From positions 157,857 through 175,058 of the forward strand of contig DBXS01000020.1 in the NCBI GenBank assembly GCA_002310055.1: 17,202 nucleotides of DNA. The letters run 5' to 3'. A program made the position numbers and the translations under genes. Source of the stretch: Clostridiales bacterium UBA1206 (GTDB taxonomy: Bacteria > Bacillota > Clostridia > Oscillospirales > CAG-382). The notes below the pieces were generated by a model that saw only the letters and a list, made by a program, of their open reading frames with translations, was not told the DNA's origin and did not search any database. How positions within the stretch are numbered: position 1 is the first letter of the stretch; each line of letters opens with the position of its first letter. This document shows, one piece after another, positions 7,972 through 14,210 of this stretch.

Positions 7972-9126
7972 ATGAAACGCATCCTGGCATTCCTGCTCGT
8001 TTCCGCGCTCGTTTTCACGCTCGCAGCGTGCGGCAAGAGCGGGACCGATAACAGCGGCGACGATTCGCCGCTCACCCGCAGCGACAGCCCCAGCCAGTCG
8101 CAGACGCCCGGCGGCGACGAAAGCGAAGAAGGCGGCGCTTCGGGCATAATCACCGGACCCGCCGTGTCGCTCGAATCGGTGCTCACTTATATCGAGACCG
8201 GCGACACTTCGGCGTTCGACCCCACAAAGCTTTCCGAAGCCGATAAGCAGGCGCTCAAACAGTCGGTCGAAAATGCCGGCGGAAAGATCGTATACGGCGC
8301 CGACGGAAGCATCGATATCACCGGCAGCGACAGCACCCGTATAATCATCCATCCGGACGGCACCTACGAAGGCACCGATTCCGATGGCAACCCGTTCAGC
8401 TATCAGGATATGCACAACTGGCCCGACAGCGAACTCGGCAGAGCCGTTCCCGAACCCGATTGCGGCATTTCGCTGGTGAACGAAGAAGACGGCGTACTCG
8501 AAGCGCTTGTCAGCGCCGACACCGCCGATCAGGCGAAACAGTACGTTGCAAAACTCAAAGCCGCGGGCTTTACCGACGACATCGAAGAGACCGATATGCT
8601 CGATTACGGTATGTATTCGTACAGCGCCGTCAATTCCGAAAGGATAAAGGTCGAAGTCGTGTTCGTGGACATGGCCGGCTCCAAGGGCTGCACGGTATCG
8701 GCGTACGCCCCCGGCGCATGGGAATATGACGACGATGATTCGTACGACGACGACTATTCCTACGAAGATTATTCTGATGATGATTATTCCTATCCCGATC
8801 CGGACGAGCTTTATTCCTCCGAATGGCCCGATTCCGGCGCGTTCCAGTATGCGCCCGAACCGACTTTCGGCAGCGGATACACCGTAAGCGATATGGGCGA
8901 GTCCTACACGATACTCGTCAACGGCGGCACGCGCGCGGATATCGAGACCTATATCCAGGCGCTCAAGGCGAGCGGATTTACCGTCGATTCCGACTATGAC
9001 GAAGACGACGAGATCGTGGCTTACGTGGGCTATAACAGCGCCGGCTACGGAATGCTCGCCGAATTCGCATACGATATGGCGATCATATCGGGTACCAAAG
9101 CGCCCGTCGATCCCGACGACAGATAA
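7972..9126 (+). CDS. Lipoprotein with two copies of a WPDS-type domain (DUF6591-like)
   Basis: 384 residues. The signal peptide ends in a classical lipobox, LAAC (17-20, lipidated Cys20), followed by a Ser/Asp/Gly-rich linker. The mature part holds a duplicated domain. Copy 1 runs about 150-246 (WPDSELGRAVPEP, then YVAKLKAAGFTDD, then YSYSAVNS). Copy 2 runs about 285-373 (WPDSGAFQYAPEP, then YIQALKASGFTVD, then YVGYNSAG). The pattern resembles a domain common in Bacillota lipoproteins that I associate with DUF6591; that name is from memory and unverified. The copies are joined by a very acidic Asp/Tyr-rich linker (251-282). A strong AAGGAGG site (7959-7965) precedes the ATG. The gene is 24 nt after the secreted-protein gene and 18 nt before the zinc-ribbon gene. 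Confidence 0.85.
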   Translation: MKRILAFLLVSALVFTLAACGKSGTDNSGDDSPLTRSDSPSQSQTPGGDESEEGGASGIITGPAVSLESVLTYIETGDTSAFDPTKLSEADKQALKQSVENAGGKIVYGADGSIDITGSDSTRIIIHPDGTYEGTDSDGNPFSYQDMHNWPDSELGRAVPEPDCGISLVNEEDGVLEALVSADTADQAKQYVAKLKAAGFTDDIEETDMLDYGMYSYSAVNSERIKVEVVFVDMAGSKGCTVSAYAPGAWEYDDDDSYDDDYSYEDYSDDDYSYPDPDELYSSEWPDSGAFQYAPEPTFGSGYTVSDMGESYTILVNGGTRADIETYIQALKASGFTVDSDYDEDDEIVAYVGYNSAGYGMLAEFAYDMAIISGTKAPVDPDDR

Positions 9127-9144
9127 AATACAGGAGGAGTAAAA

Positions 9145-9897
9145 ATGAGTTTTTTTGACAAGCTTATCAAAAGTTTTACCAATAAGGTAGTAGACGACGC
9201 GACCGACAAAGCGGCAAAAGCCGCCGCGGAAGAGGCAGAAAAGAAGTTTAAGCAAGATCTCGCCGAAGCGGCCAAATCCGCCAAGGAAGCCGAAGCGGCG
9301 ATGGACGAAGCCGGCAAAGCCGCGTCCGATATTCCCGAAGACGACTGGAAAAAGGCGATGGACGCGCTCAAAAAGCTTTCCGAATTTTCCAACGCCAACG
9401 CTTCCGCCGGCACCAAAAAGTGCCCCGCCTGCGGCGACACGGTAAAAGCAAGCTGCAAATTCTGCCCGTCCTGCGGCGCTCCTATGCCCGCGGCAGCGGA
9501 AAAACCGGCTGAAAAACCCGTTGAAAAACCCGCCGCCGCACCCGTGTACGACGAAGACGAAGACGTCGACCCGATGTACCGTTACGACGGCAGAGAAGTC
9601 GACGACAAACTCCGCGAAGTGCTCGCTTCGGAATTCCCGGCTTATACGTTCCGCGAAAACGTGTCCCCCACCGAGATCGGCGGCACCGGCAAGTTTATGA
9701 ACTATTCGTTCGCGGTCTACAAGGACGGCGCGCCCAAGCTCTTTATGATGATAATCGGCAAAACCACCACCTCGCACCGCGAATACCGCTGGTCCAAGGA
9801 ACAGGCGCAGAAAGCCGGAGTCACCATGCTCAACTTTATGCGGCACGAACCCAACAGCGTGCTCTATATAAAGGACCGCCTGCACAAATATCTGTAA
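9145..9897 (+). CDS. Coiled-coil and zinc-ribbon protein with unknown C-terminal domain
   Basis: 250 residues, no signal peptide, so cytoplasmic. Residues 1-65 are an Ala/Lys/Glu-rich amphipathic helix or coiled coil. A zinc ribbon follows: Cys93-x2-Cys96 and Cys107-x2-Cys110, with an extra Cys104. A short Pro/Lys/Glu spacer with repeated EKP (119-131) and an acidic patch (135-143) lead to a globular domain (about 145-250). That domain contains SFAVYKDGAPKLFMMIIGK, HREYRWSKEQAQKAGVTMLNF and the tail YIKDRLHKYL. The strand-helix layout resembles small restriction-endonuclease-like domains, but the catalytic acidic residue expected in the central strand is not evident, so I treat this as a weak fold guess. 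AGGAGG (9132-9137) gives the start. It is the last gene before the RNA element and the RT. Confidence 0.83.
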   Translation: MSFFDKLIKSFTNKVVDDATDKAAKAAAEEAEKKFKQDLAEAAKSAKEAEAAMDEAGKAASDIPEDDWKKAMDALKKLSEFSNANASAGTKKCPACGDTVKASCKFCPSCGAPMPAAAEKPAEKPVEKPAAAPVYDEDEDVDPMYRYDGREVDDKLREVLASEFPAYTFRENVSPTEIGGTGKFMNYSFAVYKDGAPKLFMMIIGKTTTSHREYRWSKEQAQKAGVTMLNFMRHEPNSVLYIKDRLHKYL

Positions 9898-9914
9898 CAG
9901 GCGAATAAAACCTG

Positions 9915-9945
9915 CAGACAAAGAAGAAAGAGAAACGCATATAAT
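9915..9945 (+). promoter_or_regulatory. Possible internal promoter before the RT
   Basis: A perfect TATAAT (9940-9945) lies in the stem-loop just inside the left arm. The nearest -35 is CAGACA (9915-9920), a 4 of 6 match at a long 19-nt spacing. If used, it would start an RT transcript near 9952, without the left arm. The TATAAT may instead be part of the RNA structure. Confidence 0.3.
9917..9935 (+). repeat. Left arm of the inverted repeat flanking the putative RNA
   Basis: GACAAAGAAGAAAGAGAAA, the reverse complement of 10048-10067 apart from one extra base in the latter. It starts 19 nt after the stop codon of the zinc-ribbon gene. It corresponds in position to arm a1 of a retron RNA. Confidence 0.85.
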
Positions 9946-10047
9946 GTGCGCCTGCGGAAGGTCAAGCGTCGCCCGCAAAACACGGCTTTGCAGGCAGCCG
10001 GACGGCGTACGGCCCCGTATCATAAGCAACTGCTTATTTCAAAGCAT

Positions 10048-10067
10048 TTTCTCTTTCTTCTTTTGTC
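10048..10067 (+). repeat. Right arm of the inverted repeat flanking the putative RNA
   Basis: TTTCTCTTTCTTCTTTTGTC, complementary to 9917-9935. It corresponds in position to arm a2 of a retron RNA. It is pyrimidine-rich but is not followed by a clean T-run, only TCCTTTTTATCCC, and it leads directly into the RT ribosome site. Confidence 0.85.
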
Positions 10068-10098
10068 ATATCCTTTTTATCCCGTTTGGAGGCGTGTG

Positions 10099-11328
10099 AT
10101 GTCTCTCATCTCACTTTTGTCCGATCCGCATACGTGGGCGGAATTTCGCGAATACAAGTCGTTCCACAGCCATATTTCCAACCGCGAGCTCAAAAAGCTG
10201 GATGAATTCATTTCGCAGCAGCGTTATCTCGCCGTAACAAGCCGCGTCACGATTCAAAGCTGCGGCTTTTTTCCGCCGCGCAGGCGAGTCATCAACAAGA
10301 GCGGCACGCGCAAAAAGCGCGTGATATATATGTATTCACAAGACGAAACGTACGTCCTCAAGCTGCTCACCTGGCTGCTCTACCGCTACGACGGCAAGAT
10401 ACATCCTTCGTGCTATTCGTTCCGCCGCAAGGTCACGGCAAAGGACGCCGTGGCGGATATCATAAACGCCGTAAAAGGCCGCCGCCTCTACGCGCTCAAA
10501 GCCGATATCCACGATTATTTCAATTCCATGCCCGCGCATCTTTTAGTGCGCGAGCTTGAGAGTATCATAGACGACGACCCCGAACTGCTCGCGTTCCTTT
10601 CGGACCTTCTGCTTGCCGACGTGGCGCTCGACGAAAACGGAAACGAAATAAAAGGCAACCGCGGAGCTATGGCGGGCGTGCCGGTCTCGGCGTTTTTCGC
10701 CAACGTGTATCTGCGCTCGCTCGACGAACTGTTCGAATCGCTCGGATGCGCGTACTACCGTTATTCCGACGATATACTCATATTCGCCGAAACGCCCGGA
10801 GACATCGAGCGCTATAAAGGGATACTCGAAGAGCACATAGCGCTGAAAGGGCTGGAGATGAACCCCGAAAAGTACGCGCTTTCTTCCCCCGGCGAGCCGT
10901 GGGAATTTTTGGGGTTCCGCTTTGAAAACGGCAGGATAGACCTTTCGCGCGCGGCGGTGAACAAGATGAAAGGCAAGATGAGCCGCAAATGCCGCGCCCT
11001 CTACCGCTGGAAAATAAAAAAGGGCGTGGATTTCGACCGCGCCGCCAAAGTCGTCATTCGCATATTCAACCAAAAGTTCTACGATACCGACGAGCTCGAG
11101 GATTTCACCTGGAGCCGCTGGTTCTTCCCGGTGCTCACCACCGACAAAGGGCTTCGTGAGCTGGATTCATATCTGCTCGAAAACCTGCGCTATATAAACA
11201 GCGGAAGGCATTACAAGGGCAATTACGCCGTCACGTACGAAAAGCTCAAGCAGCTCGGGTTCCGCAGCCTGGTTCACGAGTATTACATATTCAAAAAAAA
11301 CAAAGAAAACGATACGGCGTCCGGTTGA
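10099..11328 (+). CDS. Reverse transcriptase, unclassified
   Basis: 409-residue RNA-templated DNA polymerase with all core RT motifs. A basic KKRVIY segment lies at 72-77 and the RT2 CYSFRR at 105-110. Motif A is LKADIHDYFNSM (catalytic Asp136), motif 4 GVPVSAFFANVYL (193-205), and the catalytic YSDD at 222-225 (Asp224, Asp225). Motif 6 is LEMNPEK and motif 7 EFLGFRF. A basic helical thumb ends in RHYKGNY and LKQLGFRSLVHEYY. It lacks the retron NAxxH and VTG signatures, the SQ of motif 4 typical of diversity-generating RTs, and an intron maturase/endonuclease tail. I recall similar stand-alone RTs in Clostridia but cannot assign a named class. The ATG at 10099 has a GGAGG site (10088-10092) 6 nt away. 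The frame is open upstream to 9946, but that stretch encodes the RNA element. Base composition matches the neighbours. Confidence 0.92.
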   Translation: MSLISLLSDPHTWAEFREYKSFHSHISNRELKKLDEFISQQRYLAVTSRVTIQSCGFFPPRRRVINKSGTRKKRVIYMYSQDETYVLKLLTWLLYRYDGKIHPSCYSFRRKVTAKDAVADIINAVKGRRLYALKADIHDYFNSMPAHLLVRELESIIDDDPELLAFLSDLLLADVALDENGNEIKGNRGAMAGVPVSAFFANVYLRSLDELFESLGCAYYRYSDDILIFAETPGDIERYKGILEEHIALKGLEMNPEKYALSSPGEPWEFLGFRFENGRIDLSRAAVNKMKGKMSRKCRALYRWKIKKGVDFDRAAKVVIRIFNQKFYDTDELEDFTWSRWFFPVLTTDKGLRELDSYLLENLRYINSGRHYKGNYAVTYEKLKQLGFRSLVHEYYIFKKNKENDTASG

Positions 11329-11347
11329 ACGAACGCCGTTTTCGTTT
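11307..11347. terminator. Bidirectional terminator between RT and phosphoesterase genes
   Basis: AAACGA plus ACGGCGT (11307-11320) pairs with ACGCCGT plus TCGTTT (11333-11347), with small internal mismatches and a 12-nt loop. The hairpin spans the RT stop codon. On the minus strand it is followed by a long T-rich run (from the A-rich 11292-11309), and on the plus strand by a weaker T-rich stretch. It fits two converging genes. Confidence 0.75.
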
Positions 11348-12041
11348 ATATTTCTATTATTTCGTGCGCGTTTTCGTATTCGCACATAGCCGGAAGCGAG
11401 ATATATTCTATCCCGTTCCACACCGTCCTGTGCCCGGGGTGGTGATGCCCCTGATACACGGCTTTGACTTTTCCGCTCTTTTCAAGGATATCCCTCACTT
11501 CGGCGTCGTTGAAAAGACGCAGCACCTCCGGGACCTGCGGGTCGATATTCTGGTGCATAAAGATATACACGCTGCCCGCGCAGCCGGCAAGGCGTTTTTC
11601 AAGCCCTTTCACGTCGGGCAGAAAAGTGTCGCGCCAGTCGGTGTCGCCGCGCTCGTAGCGCCTGCCGTCTTTGAAATAGCACGCGTCCAGAAACAGCAGG
11701 TCCAGCCCCGGCGCGTGGATATCGCGCGGTTCGCAGCCGCCGAGCACGCGGTAGAATTCCTCGTTCCCGTACGCGAACGAATCGTGGTTGCCGGTTATGC
11801 AGAAAGTCGGCACGGGGAAAGAATGAATCGTTTGAGCAAGCACCTGCAGATTGTTCAGCTCTTTTTCGTGCGGCTTGTCGCTGTCGGCGAGGTCGCCCAA
11901 GCATATCGCAAGCTCGCAGCCCGCGCTCGTAAATTCGGCGTAGGCGTCTTTTATCTTCTGCAGCGAAGCGCGGTTGCGCCGCCTGTCGCCGGTGAATTCG
12001 CGGTCGGCGTAATGCGGATCCGCGTATAATCCTATCTTCAT
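11346..12041 (-). CDS. Calcineurin-like metallophosphoesterase
   Basis: 231 residues, cytoplasmic. The two-metal phosphoesterase signature is complete: DPH (Asp8, His10), GDLAD (Asp50), GNHD (84-87, with Asn85 and His86), FMHQ (His163) and GHHHPGH (198-204). These are the ligands of the Mre11/YfcE/icc-type superfamily, which hydrolyses phosphomonoesters or phosphodiesters such as cyclic nucleotides, nucleic acid ends or phospholipid head groups. The substrate cannot be told from sequence. It converges on the RT gene and lies downstream of the solute-binding protein gene with a hairpin in between, so any functional link to either is unproven. The ribosome site is weak (AGGGACG). Confidence 0.88.
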   Translation of the reverse strand: MKIGLYADPHYADREFTGDRRRNRASLQKIKDAYAEFTSAGCELAICLGDLADSDKPHEKELNNLQVLAQTIHSFPVPTFCITGNHDSFAYGNEEFYRVLGGCEPRDIHAPGLDLLFLDACYFKDGRRYERGDTDWRDTFLPDVKGLEKRLAGCAGSVYIFMHQNIDPQVPEVLRLFNDAEVRDILEKSGKVKAVYQGHHHPGHRTVWNGIEYISLPAMCEYENAHEIIEI

Positions 12042-12060
12042 AATACGTCCCTAAAAGTCA

Positions 12061-12088
12061 CCCCGTAAAACCTCACGGCTTTACGGGG
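12061..12088 (-). terminator. Hairpin terminator after the solute-binding protein gene
   Basis: CCCCGTAAA (12061-12069) and TTTACGGGG (12080-12088) form a perfect 9-bp stem with a 10-nt loop, 28 nt beyond the stop of the minus-strand gene. On that strand it is followed only by GACTTTTAGG, a modest T-run, so some read-through into the phosphoesterase gene is likely. No separate promoter for the phosphoesterase was found in the gap. Confidence 0.6.
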
Positions 12089-12116
12089 CGTCGTTATTTT
12101 ATTTGCCTTGATCGGT

Positions 12117-13988
12117 TCAGTCTTCCTGCGAAACGTCGGCCGCAACGCTCTCTTCGGCTTCGCGCGCGTTGATCTCTATGTAATTCTTAAGGCGCAGGTT
12201 GTGCATGTCGTAGTAGCCGTAGTAGCTGTCGGTTATGAGCTTGCTCAGCTGGTCGGACATAACGTAGCTGCGGGTGTACTGGAACACCGCGGTCGCGGGG
12301 CAGAGCTCGGCGAGCAGTTTTTCTGCATTCACAAGATTTTCAAGTCTCTGCGCTCTGTCGGAAACGTAAAGGATGTCCTGAATGATCTTGTCGTAGTCGG
12401 CGTTTTCAAGCCCGGTGTAGTGCGGGGTGTAGGGCTGCGCGTCGAGCGACACCGAAACGGTGTTGCCGCTGGTGGTGGTGCAGAACGGAGCGAGATAAGC
12501 GATGGCGTCGCACGAGTTGACGGCGAAGTCAATTCCTATGACGTCCCAGTTGCCCGAAGCGAGCGTGCTCTGATAGTTATCGGCGTACACGCCCCGGAGC
12601 TCGACTTTGAAGCCGAGTTTTTCCCACGCCTGCTTGGCCTGTTCGGCGATTATCTCGTAAGGATTATACATCTTTACGGATTTTTCCTTGCCGGGATGGA
12701 GTTTGTCGAGATAAAGTTCGGAGCTGCGCGGTATGAGATAGCACACCTTGAGCGTTCCGGAAGTCACGCCGCCTTCCGAAAGCAGCGATTTTGCTTTGGA
12801 TTCGTCGGCGGTCACGGAATAGAGGCTGCCGGCGGAGTCGCGGAAGTTGGTGCCGCGTCCGTTGGCGAAGACGCCGTCGGGAACGAAGCCGACCGAAGCC
12901 TTATAGCCCACGCCGAGCGCGTCGACGATAGCGGTCCTGTCGAGCGCGGCGGAAAGCGCCTGGCGGGTCTTGGCGTTCTTGAGCACGTCGGATTTTGTGT
13001 TGAAGAAGAAAGAGTAGGTCGAAAGCAGGTCGTGCGTCTGCACTTCGTTTGCGTAATTCTGATAGGTCTCTTTATTGAACACGCCGAGGAAATAGCTCTT
13101 GCTGTCCTTGTAACGGTTGTAGAAGAACTGATAGTTGTCGATGGCGTCGGGCGCGTTCTTGGCGACCGTGGTCTCCTGATAGATGCAGGTGAGGCGGTAC
13201 GGGATCACGCTCTTGTCAAGCCGGTCTTCCTCGGGGTCGCGGTAATAGTAGTTGTTTCTTTCGAGCACGAGCTTGGTGCCTTCTTCAAGGCCCTGGACTC
13301 TGTACGGGCCGTTGCACACCAGTATGGCGGCGTTCTTGTCCCAGTCCTGAAGGCGGTCGTAGTTCTTGCTGCCTGGCAGGTTCTGCGAAGTGGCGTAATC
13401 CATGACCTGCTGGCGGATGGGTGAAAGCGCGATGCACGAAACGGCCTCGGCGAACAGATCGAGATCGTATTCCTGCTCGAGCTCCACGCAGAGCAGATCG
13501 TCGCTTTCGGCGTAAACGCCGAGATCGGATTCGGTCTTAAGACCGGATTTATACGCCATCGCGTTGCGGATGGGGAACAGCAGCGAAGCGTACGGCGATT
13601 GCATTTCGGGCGAAAGTATGCGCGCCCACGCGTCGGCGACGTGCTGGGCCTGGACCAGGATGCCGTCGCTCCAGTAAGTTTCGTTGAGTTCGAAATAGAT
13701 CTTGTATATCTCGTCGCGGTCGTCGTAATAAGAATACCAGTTCTTGGCGAGCGCGCCTACCACTTTGCCGTTTTCGTCGATCGCGGTGAGGGGCTGATAT
13801 ATGAGCCCGAAGATCAGGGCGGTGTCGGCGGTGTACTGCACCGCGGCGGGGTCGAGCGACTGCGGGAACGTGGAGATGTAAACGCAGATGTTCGCGCCCT
13901 TGTCATCGTCGCCGTGGAGCGTGGTGCAGCCGGCGAGCACGCCCGCGCATACGCATACGACAAGAATAAAAGTGACGATTCTTTTCAT
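12117..13988 (-). CDS. Oligopeptide-type ABC transporter solute-binding lipoprotein
   Basis: 623 residues of the SBP_bac_5 (OppA/DppA) family, which captures peptides, or sometimes nickel or other solutes, outside the membrane for an ABC importer. The signal peptide ends in lipobox LAGC (18-21, lipidated Cys21). Typical family features follow. FPQSLDPAAVQYTADTALI sits near the start of the mature part, then YQPLTAIDENGKVVGALAKNW and ETYWSDGILVQAQHVADAW, then NGPYRVQGLEEGTKLVLERNNYYY. KTRQALSAALDRTAIVDAL marks the second lobe, with a GFKVELRGVYADNYQ segment near the C-terminus. No permease or ATPase genes are adjacent, so it is an orphan binding protein that must work with a transporter encoded elsewhere. 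The ligand is unknown. Confidence 0.93.
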   Translation of the reverse strand: MKRIVTFILVVCVCAGVLAGCTTLHGDDDKGANICVYISTFPQSLDPAAVQYTADTALIFGLIYQPLTAIDENGKVVGALAKNWYSYYDDRDEIYKIYFELNETYWSDGILVQAQHVADAWARILSPEMQSPYASLLFPIRNAMAYKSGLKTESDLGVYAESDDLLCVELEQEYDLDLFAEAVSCIALSPIRQQVMDYATSQNLPGSKNYDRLQDWDKNAAILVCNGPYRVQGLEEGTKLVLERNNYYYRDPEEDRLDKSVIPYRLTCIYQETTVAKNAPDAIDNYQFFYNRYKDSKSYFLGVFNKETYQNYANEVQTHDLLSTYSFFFNTKSDVLKNAKTRQALSAALDRTAIVDALGVGYKASVGFVPDGVFANGRGTNFRDSAGSLYSVTADESKAKSLLSEGGVTSGTLKVCYLIPRSSELYLDKLHPGKEKSVKMYNPYEIIAEQAKQAWEKLGFKVELRGVYADNYQSTLASGNWDVIGIDFAVNSCDAIAYLAPFCTTTSGNTVSVSLDAQPYTPHYTGLENADYDKIIQDILYVSDRAQRLENLVNAEKLLAELCPATAVFQYTRSYVMSDQLSKLITDSYYGYYDMHNLRLKNYIEINAREAEESVAADVSQED

Positions 13989-14099
13989 ATTGGGTTACCA
14001 ATGCCTTTCTGTTCGTATAGAAGTAAACGCTTTATGCCCGCGCTGCCGCCTAAGGCAGGCGAAAACAAACGGGCGAAAGACGATAATCATACAAAATGT

Positions 14100-14128
14100 A
14101 TTATAGCACCATAAAAGCAAAATATCAA
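14100..14128 (-). promoter_or_regulatory. Strong sigma-A promoter of the solute-binding protein gene
   Basis: On the minus strand TTGATA (plus 14123-14128) and a perfect TATAAT (plus 14100-14105) are separated by 17 nt. The leader to the start at 13988 is about 105 nt. It contains a small bulged hairpin (plus 14045-14060, six pairs around a TAA loop). No riboswitch class was recognised. Confidence 0.8.
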
Positions 14129-14181
14129 TATATAAATAAAATCAAAAGCCTATATTTGTGCAGTTGCCAAAATAGGCGGCG

Positions 14182-14210
14182 CGTTTGTTGTGCATTTTTC
14201 ACAACAAACG
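14182..14210 (-). terminator. Terminator of the deoB-apgM operon
   Basis: CGTTTGTTGTG (14182-14192) pairs perfectly over 11 bp with 14200-14210, with a 7-nt loop. The hairpin covers the apgM stop codon. The downstream T content on the minus strand is modest (CCTATTTTGG), so it may be a partial terminator or an mRNA 3'-end stabiliser. Confidence 0.6.

Larger units (their letters stand above)
9917..10067 (+). ncRNA. Putative structured RNA upstream of the RT, closed by a 19-bp stem
   Basis: The outer arms (9917-9935 and 10048-10067) pair over 19 bp with one bulged A. Inside I see hairpin 1 at 9936-9950 (6 bp, 3-nt loop) and hairpin 2 closed by CCTGC/GCAGG (9951-9955 with 9990-9994). A GC-rich hairpin of 4-5 bp lies within 10002-10019, and hairpin 4 (ATAAGC-AACT-GCTTAT) is at 10022-10037. 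The right arm ends 31 nt before the RT start codon. Known retron msr-msd RNAs and the RNAs of DRT-type defence RTs lie immediately upstream of their RT and are closed by such a terminal stem, so a template/primer RNA is the natural reading. It could instead be a cis-regulatory leader of the RT gene. No branch-point guanosine could be assigned, and exact 5' and 3' ends are unknown. Confidence 0.55.

Noticed and set aside
9996..10019. AGCCG...GTACGGC resembling group II intron domain V
   Set aside because: The segment is too short, lacks the GNRA loop and the two-nucleotide bulge, and no other intron domains or maturase tail are present.
7957..10029. 690-codon open frame on the minus strand
   Set aside because: It runs antisense through three well-supported genes. 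It has no plausible ribosome site or family resemblance and arises from codon bias.
9917..10067. The 19-bp inverted repeat as an ordinary terminator of the zinc-ribbon gene
   Set aside because: The enclosed loop is 112 nt with its own hairpins, the stem is AT-rich, and no T-run follows the right arm directly. A terminator role is unlikely.
9946..10098. Open in-frame extension of the RT upstream of 10099
   Set aside because: It would translate the hairpin-rich element, has no ribosome site at 9946, and gives a sequence unlike RT N-termini. The ATG at 10099 has GGAGG at ideal spacing.
9145..10098. Diversity-generating retroelement with template and variable repeats
   Set aside because: No long repeat with adenine-specific differences was found by eye between the RT upstream region and the 3' ends of neighbouring genes, and RT motif 4 lacks the usual SQ. 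A self-alignment would be decisive.
12108..13424. 438-codon plus-strand open frame
   Set aside because: It lies entirely antisense to the solute-binding protein gene, which has a lipobox, family motifs and a strong promoter.
13989..14181. Possible small gene or RNA in the gap between apgM and the solute-binding protein gene
   Set aside because: Only the promoter, leader hairpin and A/T-rich sequence are seen. No ORF with a ribosome site or known RNA fold was recognised.
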